This document shows, in pieces, positions 8,800 to 16,795 of a stretch of DNA of 64,000 nt. Both the position numbers and the translations under genes were made by a program. Below the pieces are notes generated by a model, which saw nothing but the letters and a program-made list of their open reading frames with translations, ran no database searches and was not told where the DNA came from. Location of the stretch: the NCBI GenBank assembly GCA_038211295.1, contig JBBQVS010000009.1, positions 19,331 to 83,330 on the forward strand, written 5' to 3'. Numbering within the stretch: position 1 is the stretch's first letter; each line of letters opens with the position of its first letter. The stretch is from JBBQVS01 sp038211295. Lineage in GTDB: Bacteria; Chloroflexota; Ktedonobacteria; Ktedonobacterales; Ktedonobacteraceae.

Positions 8800-9651
8800 A
8801 TGTCAGAGAACAAAGGGTATGTTCATCCAGAGGTATTAGTGGACGCAGCATGGGTTGAGGCGCATTTGCACGATCCAAAAGTGCGCCTGATCGAGGTTGA
8901 TGTTGACACAAAGGCGTATGAGCAGGGACATATTCCTGGCGCGGTTGGAGTCAACTGGCAAACACAGTTACAGGATCAACTTGTGCGTGCGCCTCTGAGC
9001 AAAGAGCAGCTAGAAGCGTTGTTCAGTCGCATTGGTGTAAGCAAAGACACGACGGTTGTCTTATACGGCGATAACAACAATTGGTTTGCGGCATGGGCAT
9101 TGTGGATTTTCAAGTATTATGGACACACAGATGTACGCTTGCTGGATGGTGGACGCGTCAAGTGGTTGGCGGACAAACACGAAATCAGCACACAGGTGCT
9201 GAGTCATGAACAGACAACTTATCAGGCGGAGACACCTAACAAGGATATTCGCGTCTTCCGTGACGACGTATTGCATGTCCTGGGACAACAGAACGTAGCA
9301 CTTGTCGATGTTCGTTCCCCTGGTGAGTATAGTGGTGAGTTGCTCGCGCCCGCGAACATTCCGCAAGAGGGAGCGCAGCGCGGCGGGCATATTCCGGGCG
9401 CGGCGAGTATCCCTTGGGCAACAGCAGTGCGGCCCGATGGTACGTTCAAGTCTGCGGAAGAGTTACGCGTCATATATGAAGGCAAGGGCGTCACTTCTGA
9501 TAAAGAAGTTATCACGTACTGCCGTATTGGTGAGCGCAGTAGCCACACCTGGTTCGCGTTAAACTACCTACTGGGCTATCCCGATGTTCGCAACTATGAT
9601 GGTTCGTGGACGGAGTGGGGCAGCTTGATCGGTGCGCCAATCGAGCGGTAG
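8800..9651 (+). CDS. Thiosulfate/3-mercaptopyruvate sulfurtransferase (tandem rhodanese)
   Basis: 283 residues forming two rhodanese domains. The first (about 10-130) has no active-site cysteine: the equivalent loop reads LYGDNNNWFAA. The second (about 150-283) contains the loop ITYCRIGERSSHTW with the catalytic Cys, as in actinobacterial and Chloroflexota CysA/SseA-type enzymes. The reaction moves sulfane sulfur from thiosulfate or mercaptopyruvate to cyanide or a thiol. The CRIGER loop fits thiosulfate sulfurtransferase better than the CG(S/T)GVT loop of mercaptopyruvate enzymes. GGGAGGG lies shortly before the ATG. The gene ends against a bidirectional terminator shared with the convergent phosphatase gene. 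Confidence 0.92.
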   Translation: MSENKGYVHPEVLVDAAWVEAHLHDPKVRLIEVDVDTKAYEQGHIPGAVGVNWQTQLQDQLVRAPLSKEQLEALFSRIGVSKDTTVVLYGDNNNWFAAWALWIFKYYGHTDVRLLDGGRVKWLADKHEISTQVLSHEQTTYQAETPNKDIRVFRDDVLHVLGQQNVALVDVRSPGEYSGELLAPANIPQEGAQRGGHIPGAASIPWATAVRPDGTFKSAEELRVIYEGKGVTSDKEVITYCRIGERSSHTWFALNYLLGYPDVRNYDGSWTEWGSLIGAPIER

Positions 9652-9671
9652 AAGCGTTTCTTATAGATGGT

Positions 9672-9722
9672 AAACACGAGTGCCGACAGTAACACACTAC
9701 ATCACTGCCAGCACTCGTGTTT
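9672..9722. terminator. Bidirectional terminator between convergent genes
   Basis: A 12-base arm at 9672-9683 (AAACACGAGTGC) pairs perfectly with 9711-9722, followed by more T on the plus side. It lies between the stop codons of the rhodanese and of the ComB-like gene and can serve both. Confidence 0.75.
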
Positions 9723-9724
9723 TG

Positions 9725-10471
9725 TTATTTCCCGTTTTCTATAATCAACAGTTCAGTCTCTGCTTCTTGCCCAACCACGATTGGTACAGCAGTGCTGCCG
9801 TCGATCTTCATACAGTAGGCGAGGTCCTGCCCCATATTGGCGTCGAGTATTTGACGTGCGGCGTGAGCGAAATCGACCAGTTTGGGTGGCGCGAAGGTGG
9901 TGTAGAGCGTCTGGGCCGCGCGTGCGTCGTCGTGTAGTTCGATGGCGGGATGCTGGCGTTGGAGTTCGTGGGCGAGATAGCCCGCGCATGTGGCGTCGTC
10001 GAGGGCGAAATAGTTGGACTCGGCGGAACACACAATCACAATGTTGCTCTCCTGCGCGTGTGCAAGGACGAGTGCGTGAGTGGTTACGGCGAGCGCGTTG
10101 TAAAAGCTGCCCGCGAGTCGGGTACTTTGCGCGGGACAGGCGTAGAAGGCGCGGGTGCCGTTGGTGGTGGTCAAGATAAGCTCGCGGCCCTTCAGGTTCA
10201 TCTGCGCGAATTGGGCGGGCGAGTTGCCGTACTGAAAGCCCGCGACAGGCTGTACATCGCGTTCGCCACACAGAAGACGCTGCGGAAAATGGGACGCGCC
10301 GTTACGCGCCTGCTCAAGCGTGTTTGCCGCATAGACACGGGCGGCTCCGCTATCAAAAATCGTGGGAAGCGTTGTTGTGGCGCGAATAACATCGATTACA
10401 ATGTAGATGTCGTTCGCACTCGTCTCCACCACGGACATGTCAATCGGGTTGAAGAAGATGCGTAGTTGCAC
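9725..10471 (-). CDS. 2-phosphosulfolactate phosphatase family (ComB-like)
   Basis: 248 residues from a GTG at 10471, preceded on its strand by AGGAA at proper spacing. The frame stays open further upstream to 10699, but the extra residues have no family similarity and include a long inverted repeat, so I reject that extension. Family landmarks are IVIDVIRATTTLPTIFDSGA, CGERDVQPVAGFQYGNSP and LTTTNGTRAFYAC, which match the Mg-dependent phosphatase ComB of coenzyme M synthesis. No other coenzyme M gene is visible, and in bacteria such proteins may act on other phosphorylated sulfonates or related compounds, so the substrate is open. Confidence 0.85.
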   Translation of the reverse strand: MQLRIFFNPIDMSVVETSANDIYIVIDVIRATTTLPTIFDSGAARVYAANTLEQARNGASHFPQRLLCGERDVQPVAGFQYGNSPAQFAQMNLKGRELILTTTNGTRAFYACPAQSTRLAGSFYNALAVTTHALVLAHAQESNIVIVCSAESNYFALDDATCAGYLAHELQRQHPAIELHDDARAAQTLYTTFAPPKLVDFAHAARQILDANMGQDLAYCMKIDGSTAVPIVVGQEAETELLIIENGK

Positions 10472-10522
10472 AATATATTCCTGCTGTCGTATTTTTTCAG
10501 GCACTCCAAGAAGCACCTGCCT

Positions 10523-10611
10523 TGATTGTATCACCATTCCCGCGCCTCTTTTCAACTCACCAGCAGTTCTTCCCATGGCTGGGAAAGTGCGCGGGAATGG
10601 TGATACAATCA
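10523..10611. repeat. 23-base perfect inverted repeat upstream of the ComB-like gene
   Basis: Bases 10523-10545 are the exact reverse complement of 10589-10611, with a 43-base centre that itself holds a small hairpin (TTCCCA/TGGGAA). The repeat lies 52 bases upstream of the comB-like GTG and next to the broken GGDEF gene. It may be an operator or attenuator, or the end structure of a small mobile element. Confidence 0.7.
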
Positions 10612-10619
10612 CGGCCCGT

Positions 10620-10831
10620 ATATGCTCTATCATGGCCTCCGGTTTGCACGTTCTGGTGCAAGTACACCAGAACAAATTCTTCTCCGCCATAACGACCAAC
10701 GCACGCGGTCTCTGGCGTGTGTTGCCGCGTAGGAGAGTGGCAACGTGCGCGAGTACCGCGTCACCGACTTGATGGCCCCATGTATCACTGACCTGTTTGA
10801 AGTGGTCGATGTCGGCGAAGATAAAAACGTC
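10620..10831 (-). pseudogene. GGDEF (diguanylate cyclase) remnant, frameshifted
   Basis: Reading the minus strand from about 10831 gives VFIFADIDHFKQVSDTWGHQ and then VGDAVLAHVATLLR, the metal-binding and substrate region of a GGDEF domain. About 30 bases further on the match moves to another frame, which reads GRYGGEEFVLVYL: the GGEEF signature of an active cyclase. No single frame joins the two halves, no start codon with a ribosome site is visible, and the N-terminal and C-terminal parts of the domain are missing. This is a decayed copy of a c-di-GMP synthase gene. Confidence 0.75.
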
Positions 10832-11048
10832 TCTTGTTCTTCTCTATAGGCTACTTTGCGTGTAGCATGAAAGCAAGAATGAGGCTGAATAGAGCTAAAA
10901 CAGAAGCTCTGGTAGAAGTTAAAATCCTGGAGAGGTAGCATCCGCGTTCGGTGTGCATTCATGATAGAATACAGGAACGACAGTTCAACAGAGCCGTTGC
11001 TGTACCTTTGCTTACAGCAGGCAGTGTTTTACAGAGGAGCATCTCTTT

Positions 11049-12707
11049 ATGGCAAAGACTCCCAACATGACGGATTATGAGGCGGAGCGACAGCATTTCC
11101 ATCTCGATGTTCCCGCGCAGTTCAACTTCGCGATAGACGTGATGGGGAAATGGGCCGCCGACCCGCAGAAGATAGCGATGCTGTGGCTTGGGCAATATGG
11201 CGAGGAGCGTTCAATCACCTACCGACAGTTCGTGGAGCGTTCCAGTCGTGCTGCGAACGCCTTTCTTGCGCTTGGCATCAAAAAAGGGGATCGTATCATG
11301 GTGATGTTGCCACGCATCCCCGAATGGTGGGAGACCGTTCTTGGCCTAATGAAGTTGGGTGCCGTTCCCATTCCCTGTACAACGCTATTGACGCCCAAAG
11401 ATATTCAGTTTCGGGCGGAAGTCGCGGAAGTACAAGGGTTCATTACCTATGTGGAAGGTGCCGCCAAGTTTGACGCGGTACGCGCCGAATGTCCAACAAT
11501 CACGTTCGCGATCCTGGTGGATGCTTCTGACCGCGCGGGCTGGACAAACTTTCAGCATAGCGCGGCCCACGCCTTGCCTGAATATACCGGCCCCAAAACC
11601 AATAGTGATGACCCCTGCCTGATCTATTTCACTTCCGGCACGGTTGGCTATCCCAAGATGGTGCTGCACACACAGGCCAGTTACCCTATTGGACACACGA
11701 TTACCGCGAAATACTGGCTAGACCTGGGCGAGAATGACTTGCATTGGAATTTATCCGAAATGGGATGGGCAAAAGCTGCGTGGTCCAATCTTTTTGGCCC
11801 GTGGATGATGGGTGCGGCAATGTTCATCCAAGACTCACGAGGCAAGTTTAACGCGCTCGAAACGTTAGAGATGCTCAACAAGTACCCCATCACAACGCTG
11901 TGTGCGCCGCCAACGGCGTATCGTATGCTTGTGCTTGATGAGCCGATGGCGTATATGAAAGCGCATTCACCGAAAGCGTTGCGGCACGCGGTTGGGGCAG
12001 GTGAACCGTTGAACCCGGAAGTTATTCGTGCGTGGCAGAAGAGTACGGGGCTGACCATTCGGGACGGCTATGGGCAGACTGAAACAGTGCTTCTCTGCGC
12101 CAACTTCCCGCCTCTGACGGTGAAACCTGGCTCAATGGGGAAGCCCTCACCTGGCTTTCATTTGAGCATTATCGACCACGAGGGGAACGAACTGGCGGCG
12201 AACAAAGAGGGTGATATCGCGGTAAAGATTAAGCCAGAGCGTCCGACGTGGATGTTCAAGGAATACTGGCGCAACCCCGAAGCGTCGGCGGCGTGTGTGC
12301 GAGGCGACTGGTATATCACAGGGGATCGCGCGTACAAAGACGAGGACGGGTATTATTGGTTCGTGGGTCGCGCGGACGATGTTATCATCAGCGCGGGCTA
12401 TCGGATTGGCCCATTCGAGGTCGAGAGTGCCTTGAAGGAGCATCCCGCCGTTGTGGAGTCGGCGGTGATTGCGAGTCCTGATGCTATGCGTGGCGAGATT
12501 GTCAAGGCGTATGTTATTCTTGCTCCGGGCTATACAGAGTCACCCGTATTGGCAACCGAGCTACAGGATTATGTCAAGAAGGTGACAGCACCGTATAAGT
12601 ATCCGCGTGAGATCGAATTTGTGGAGAGCTTGCCCAAGACGATTTCGGGCAAGATTCGGCGTGTGGAGTTGCGTGAGATGGAACGCCAAAAGAAGCTGGG
12701 GAAATAG
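11049..12707 (+). CDS. Acyl-CoA synthetase (AMP-binding, acyl/benzoate-CoA ligase type)
   Basis: 552 residues of the ANL superfamily of adenylating enzymes. The large N-terminal domain has the ATP loop LIYFTSGTVGYPKMVLH (about 190-206), the A5 motif DGYGQTE (about 338) and ITGDRAYKDEDGYYWFVGR (about 418); the small domain has ADDVIISAGYRIGPFEVES and the catalytic-lysine stretch LPKTISGKIRRVELRE near 530. It converts a carboxylic acid, ATP and CoA to acyl-CoA, AMP and pyrophosphate. The ETVLLCANFPPL and GSMGKPSPG stretches resemble medium-chain acyl- or benzoate-CoA ligases; the acid is not predictable. AGGAG lies ten bases before the ATG. It is a single-gene unit closed by a hairpin at 12715. 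Confidence 0.93.
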   Translation: MAKTPNMTDYEAERQHFHLDVPAQFNFAIDVMGKWAADPQKIAMLWLGQYGEERSITYRQFVERSSRAANAFLALGIKKGDRIMVMLPRIPEWWETVLGLMKLGAVPIPCTTLLTPKDIQFRAEVAEVQGFITYVEGAAKFDAVRAECPTITFAILVDASDRAGWTNFQHSAAHALPEYTGPKTNSDDPCLIYFTSGTVGYPKMVLHTQASYPIGHTITAKYWLDLGENDLHWNLSEMGWAKAAWSNLFGPWMMGAAMFIQDSRGKFNALETLEMLNKYPITTLCAPPTAYRMLVLDEPMAYMKAHSPKALRHAVGAGEPLNPEVIRAWQKSTGLTIRDGYGQTETVLLCANFPPLTVKPGSMGKPSPGFHLSIIDHEGNELAANKEGDIAVKIKPERPTWMFKEYWRNPEASAACVRGDWYITGDRAYKDEDGYYWFVGRADDVIISAGYRIGPFEVESALKEHPAVVESAVIASPDAMRGEIVKAYVILAPGYTESPVLATELQDYVKKVTAPYKYPREIEFVESLPKTISGKIRRVELREMERQKKLGK

Positions 12708-12714
12708 TAGAGAT

Positions 12715-12754
12715 ACGTGTGAGCAACATACATATGTATACGTTGCTCACACGT
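12715..12754 (+). terminator. Hairpin between convergent genes
   Basis: ACGTGTGAGCAAC (12715-12727, counting the first A of the arm) pairs with GTTGCTCACACGT (12742-12754), 13 base pairs, and the loop contains a further ATACATATGTAT palindrome. It separates the acyl-CoA synthetase from the convergent secreted-protein gene. There is no clear T tract. Confidence 0.55.
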
Positions 12755-12780
12755 GCTATGGATGTGAAGGGCCTTGACGC

Positions 12781-13485
12781 TTACATGCCTGCGCCGAAGT
12801 CCATGCCCTTTTTCAGGTCGCCTTTGTGTCCGTTGATAATGCGGTCAAGGAACGTCGAGTTGCTGGTGAGTTGCTTTGTGAGCATGTCGGCCTGCGCCTT
12901 TGTGATGTCCCCTGCGGTTATGGCCTGGTTGAGTTCGCTCTGGATAGCCGCGTTCAATAGGGCTTTGAGTTGTGTATCAGAGACCTTGTGCGCGGTAGCG
13001 ACATCGTGCAGGCTCTTGCCTGACTGCAACTGGCTTGTCAGATCAGCACTGCTGATGCCCAGTCCCTGCGCGACTTGTGCCTCGGCTGCGGTGAGGTACT
13101 TCTGCACTTTGAGCATGTTCCCCTGACCGAGTTTGCCATCGAAACCCTTGCCTTTGAACTGGCATTTGGTGGCGTCGCCCAGATTAGCTTCTATCTGGGT
13201 GGCCTGCGCTTGCGTAATCTTGCCATCCTTGACCATCTGGTCAATTGTATCCTTCGCCGCCGCTGCTTCCGCACTGGTCAGCTTGTCCGCCGTAACGCCC
13301 AAACGCCTGGCGAGATTCTGCTGAAGTACCGAGCAGTAATTAGTAGTGGTTGGGGTTGTCGCTGCCGTCACTGTAGTTGTCTTCGTGCTTGCGTTGGCGA
13401 CACGCGCATTACCATAGACCGCACCGATAAGGATGCCAAGCAGAAGCAAGAGGCTTGCTCCGCCAAGAACAAAAAGTCGTTTCAC
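12781..13485 (-). CDS. Secreted helical-repeat protein of unknown function
   Basis: 234 residues. The N-terminus (MKRLFVLGGASLLLLLGILI, then GAVYGNARVANA) is a signal peptide or single anchor, so the protein is exported. A Thr/Ala-rich linker follows, then two related helical units: one with LARRLGVTADKLTSAE... MVKDGKITQAQATQIEANL (about 58-105) and a second with VAQGLGISSADLTSQLQSGK... AITAGDITKAQADMLTKQL (about 138-210). Each unit ends in a D/K-G-(K/D)-I-T-(Q/K)-AQA motif. Such repeats are common in uncharacterised secreted proteins of Chloroflexota and Actinobacteria; I know no proven function. It lies alone, facing the acyl-CoA synthetase. Confidence 0.82.
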   Translation of the reverse strand: MKRLFVLGGASLLLLLGILIGAVYGNARVANASTKTTTVTAATTPTTTNYCSVLQQNLARRLGVTADKLTSAEAAAAKDTIDQMVKDGKITQAQATQIEANLGDATKCQFKGKGFDGKLGQGNMLKVQKYLTAAEAQVAQGLGISSADLTSQLQSGKSLHDVATAHKVSDTQLKALLNAAIQSELNQAITAGDITKAQADMLTKQLTSNSTFLDRIINGHKGDLKKGMDFGAGM

Positions 13486-13691
13486 CTGTGTATCTCCTCA
13501 AACATGAAGGCGTGTGAACGCACACCTCTTCATTGCTGCTAGTTATTACTCTCTATCGTCAACGTCACGCTTGCCAGTGACTTCTCTAAGCATACGCTAA
13601 AACAGAGCGAAATATGTGAGAAAAGTCTAAAGATTTCGTGAAATCTTTCGCATGATGCACCGTGACACATTCTCTTTTGCTCTAATACAAC

Positions 13692-13749
13692 AAGAAGAAG
13701 GTCGGCTACTGTTGGGGGGACAGCACCGACCTTCTTCTTAAAACGGGAA
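13692..13749. other. Orphan strong hairpin in a divergent intergenic region
   Basis: A 14-base arm at 13692-13705 pairs perfectly with 13736-13749; the interior can extend with CTGT/ACAG around a GGGGGG loop. It lies between two divergent genes (starts at 13485 and 13961), where a terminator for either would not be expected. The remaining part of this 475-base gap shows no gene. Confidence 0.6.
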
Positions 13750-13960
13750 GGAGAAGAAAGAGTAAGTTGTGTACGTTTGTCTCTGTGGATAAGATACTCC
13801 ACAAATGTCTATAATTTCTCTTGTATTTCTCAAGATTGCGTCAAGACTGCTTGAGGCTCTAAAAACGTCGTGTGGATGCTATATTTCTGTGGGGCAAGTA
13901 TGCTACTATACGGGCAGAGACCGCTAAGCACCGTTAGCCGTTGAAGGAAGGTAAGTTGGC

Positions 13961-14713
13961 ATGGGGCAGAAAATTCTCCTGATTGAAGATGAAGATGGTA
14001 TCATTCATCTAATAAACCTCTATCTAAAAAATGAAGGCTTTGCCGTTGTGATCGCCAAAGATGGCGCGGACGGTTTAGCATTGCACGCCCGTGAGCAACC
14101 TGACCTTGTAATACTTGATGTTATGTTGCCCGCGATAGATGGCTTCGAGGTCTGTAAGCGCATCCGCGCCTGGTCGAAAACGCCCATTCTTATGCTCACC
14201 GCTCGTGTGAGCGAGGAGGATCGCATCACCGGATTGGATCTTGGCGCGGACGATTATCTCGCGAAGCCGTTTAGTCCACGGGAACTGGTGAGTCGTGTGC
14301 GGGCCATTTTGCGCCGTAGCACTGCTTCCGCACCTCTGCCAGCACTGACCGCGAACGAGGCAAAGGAGGCGAGAAACGAGGTGCTGCGCTTCCCCGGCCT
14401 GACCATTGACATCTCAGCGCGTCGAGTTGAGGTCAACGGAGTCGAGACCGCTTTGACGCCAACGGAGTTTGATCTGCTGGCGTTGCTGGCGAAGTCGCCT
14501 GATCGCGTCTTCACGCGCGAGATATTGATGAACAAAGTTTGGGGCTATGACTATCTGGGCGACGGGCATACCATCGACGTGCATATGAGCGCGTTACGCA
14601 AGAAGATAGAGCTTGAAGAGGGGCAACGCTACATCAAAACGGTCTGGCGTGTTGGCTATCGCTTTGACATCAAAACATTCGCGCCGCGTCCAACTATCGC
14701 GCCATCGTCGTAG
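13961..14713 (+). CDS. OmpR/PhoB-family response regulator
   Basis: 250 residues. The receiver domain (1-120) shows the acidic pair in IEDEDG, the phospho-acceptor D53 in LVILDVMLPAIDGFEV, the conserved Thr/Ser position in LMLTARVSEEDR and the Lys in DDYLAKPFSPREL. The C-terminal winged-helix DNA-binding domain (about 140-238) includes LTPTEFDLLALLAKSPDRVFTRE and KTVWRVGYRFD. It will be phosphorylated by the sensor kinase encoded 33 bases downstream, and then act as a transcription factor. The target genes cannot be read from the sequence; I did not find a repeated operator upstream. Confidence 0.95.
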   Translation: MGQKILLIEDEDGIIHLINLYLKNEGFAVVIAKDGADGLALHAREQPDLVILDVMLPAIDGFEVCKRIRAWSKTPILMLTARVSEEDRITGLDLGADDYLAKPFSPRELVSRVRAILRRSTASAPLPALTANEAKEARNEVLRFPGLTIDISARRVEVNGVETALTPTEFDLLALLAKSPDRVFTREILMNKVWGYDYLGDGHTIDVHMSALRKKIELEEGQRYIKTVWRVGYRFDIKTFAPRPTIAPSS

Positions 14714-14746
14714 CGTCGAGACCGCACTGGAAAGAGAGTAAGACAT

Positions 14747-16384
14747 ATGCGCTGGTGGCAAAGCATTCGCTGGCGGCTCGCGCTCGGCTCAATGGTAATC
14801 GCTTTGCTGGCAACCGCGTTGCTGACCATCGCCGCGCTGCTCGCGATTAGCTATTACTATACCAACGATCAGCAGGCGCGTCTCCAAATATTCGCTTCTG
14901 ACAGCACGCAGGCGATCAGCGCGAAATATGCTGTACCTACGACTATCACAAACTCTAGCTTGCGTAAAGCGGCGGTAAGTACGTTTGGAAACAAACTGGT
15001 GGTGGGCAAGCCGGGCGTGGTACTGACGGGAAAGGGTGAAGAATATCTTGTGGTTGTCTATGGTCTTTACGTGGAGCCGGCCTATCCAGGTGTTCGTTCG
15101 CTTGGAGCAGGGAACCCCATCACGCCCGTGGTACAAGGTGTAATAAAGGCGCAGCACTTGAAGGCAGATGACGGTTATACAAGAATACGCACTGCTCTTT
15201 TGCTCGCGCTTCAACAGGGGCAAGCGACAACAGGCCAGCTTACACAGGGCAATCCGGTACTTCCGCCACGCTCTTTCGTTGTACAACCCATTATTATCAA
15301 CGACCAGAATGGTGTGCTGCTCCGTGTCGGCGCACTGGTGGTCATGCCGCGTTACTCGGCGGAGAATACCGTGCCGTTGTTCGTGCAAACGGTGGGCGAG
15401 GCGGTGCTTATCTCATCGCTCTTTGTGGCACTGGTGGCGGCATTGTTAGCAATTGTCTTCTCGCGCACCATCACGCGTCCATTGGCGAAGTTGACCAGTG
15501 CGTCGCGTGTGATGGCGTCGGGCGATTACAAGGCTCATGTCGTCGTAACGTCCTCTGGCGAAATTGGCGAGCTGGCCCACAGCTTTAACGAAATGGCGAC
15601 GCAACTGGGGCGCGATGTGGAAGAGTTGCACGCGCAGGAGTTGTGGCGGCGCGAACTGATTATGAGCATCACGCACGACCTCGCGACACCGCTCACGGCT
15701 ATTGCGGGGCTTGGCGAGTCGCTTGTTGATGGGGTAACGCAGAGCCGCGAAGACTACGAGGCAACGGGGCGTATCATTGTGCGCGAGACATTGCGTCTGC
15801 GAAGGCTGGTGAAAGACCTGCATGTGATGGCGAAGGTCGAGGCGGGTGCCTTGCAACCGCAACGTAAAGAGGTACGACTTGCCGCGCTGGTCGATGAGGT
15901 GTTGGCGGTTCTCGCGCCAGAGTTCGAGCGTGCCGATGTTGAGCCGTTAAATACCGTCCCGTTTATCCTGTCCACTATGCAGGCCGACCCCGACATGCTG
16001 ACCCGCGTCTTCACAAACCTCTGTGATAACGCCTTGCGCCACACGCCCACAGGGGGACGCGTGACCGTCGCGGCGGTTCAGCAGCAGAATATGCTTGTGG
16101 TTTCCGTTTCCGATACAGGAGAGGGTATTCCCCCCGAAGCGGTTGGGCGCGTCTTTGAACGCTTTTATCGGGCCGATAGTGCGCGGCAATCCACAATGGG
16201 CGGAAGTGGTCTTGGCCTTGCGATTGTTCGCGCGATTATCGAGGCACATGGTGGCAAAGCCTGGGCCGAGAACAACCCCGTTGCAGGGGTGTCCATCCTG
16301 TTCACGCTGCCTGTAGAAGAGGTGAGCTTGCAGGAGACGCAACCAATGCACCTGCTTCTCGCGAAGGGCCAGAAAAAACGGTGA
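14747..16384 (+). CDS. Membrane sensor histidine kinase with HAMP domain
   Basis: 545 residues. Helix 1 (about 10-35) and helix 2 (about 215-242, VGEAVLISSLFVALVAALLA) flank an extracytoplasmic sensor of about 180 residues with no recognised fold. A HAMP linker follows (SRTITRPLAKLTSASRVMA), then HisKA with the phospho-accepting His310 in SITHDLATPLTAI and a HATPase domain with the N-box NLCDNALRHTP, DTGEGIPP and GSGLGLAIVRA. It forms a two-gene unit with the response regulator 33 bases upstream. The stimulus is unknown. Repeats at 16451 follow directly and separate it from the next kinase gene. Confidence 0.95.
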   Translation: MRWWQSIRWRLALGSMVIALLATALLTIAALLAISYYYTNDQQARLQIFASDSTQAISAKYAVPTTITNSSLRKAAVSTFGNKLVVGKPGVVLTGKGEEYLVVVYGLYVEPAYPGVRSLGAGNPITPVVQGVIKAQHLKADDGYTRIRTALLLALQQGQATTGQLTQGNPVLPPRSFVVQPIIINDQNGVLLRVGALVVMPRYSAENTVPLFVQTVGEAVLISSLFVALVAALLAIVFSRTITRPLAKLTSASRVMASGDYKAHVVVTSSGEIGELAHSFNEMATQLGRDVEELHAQELWRRELIMSITHDLATPLTAIAGLGESLVDGVTQSREDYEATGRIIVRETLRLRRLVKDLHVMAKVEAGALQPQRKEVRLAALVDEVLAVLAPEFERADVEPLNTVPFILSTMQADPDMLTRVFTNLCDNALRHTPTGGRVTVAAVQQQNMLVVSVSDTGEGIPPEAVGRVFERFYRADSARQSTMGGSGLGLAIVRAIIEAHGGKAWAENNPVAGVSILFTLPVEEVSLQETQPMHLLLAKGQKKR

Positions 16385-16450
16385 CAACGTGAGGTATAGA
16401 TGAGTATAACGGGGTGTGATAGGTGTGTCAGAGAGGGGGGCAAGCCACAC

Positions 16451-16602
16451 ATGACAGGGGCAAGCCCTGTCACTACCATACAGCCACCTGCGTGGCCCTT
16501 ACACAGCGTGGCATAGCCACGCCCCCCGTCGTATATAGTAGTGACAGGGCTTGCCCCTGTCATGCGTAGCTTGCCCCTGTCAAGTGTGGCTTGCCCCTGT
16601 CA
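16451..16602. repeat. Intergenic repeat block: 25-base inverted pair plus three 20-base tandem units
   Basis: Bases 16451-16475 are the exact reverse complement of 16539-16563. The core GCTTGCCCCTGTCA then recurs at 16549, 16569 and 16589, an exact 20-base period. Between the arms is GTGGCATAGCCACGCCCCCC, a second motif that recurs in the blocks at 36834 and 55850. The block occupies most of the 411-base gap between two kinase genes; no gene is seen in the rest of the gap. Confidence 0.85.
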
Positions 16603-16795
16603 TGCTATCTATCTATAGTATGCTGGTAGCCAATCTGTTTGTGCGCATCGACTGTAAAAATGGATAATGTTATACTATTCCTATTGTATAAATTATTTAG
16701 AATACGTGTCGATAGATTATAACAACGATGTCACATGTATGTTTGTTTGTATACGCTCTATGCTGATGTGTACAACGCTATAAAAGAGGGCCTCC

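Noticed and set aside
9950..10465. 171-codon plus-strand frame opposite the ComB-like gene
   Set aside because: Family motifs and the GTG start with a ribosome site are on the minus strand; this frame has none.
10472..10699. 76-codon N-terminal extension of the ComB-like protein
   Set aside because: The extension contains the 23-base inverted repeat and part of the GGDEF remnant, has no family similarity, and a better GTG start with AGGAA lies at 10471.
16549..16602. CRISPR-like periodic repeats of 20 bases
   Set aside because: Three adjoining units with only about six variable bases between short cores; no spacers of CRISPR length and no cas genes nearby.
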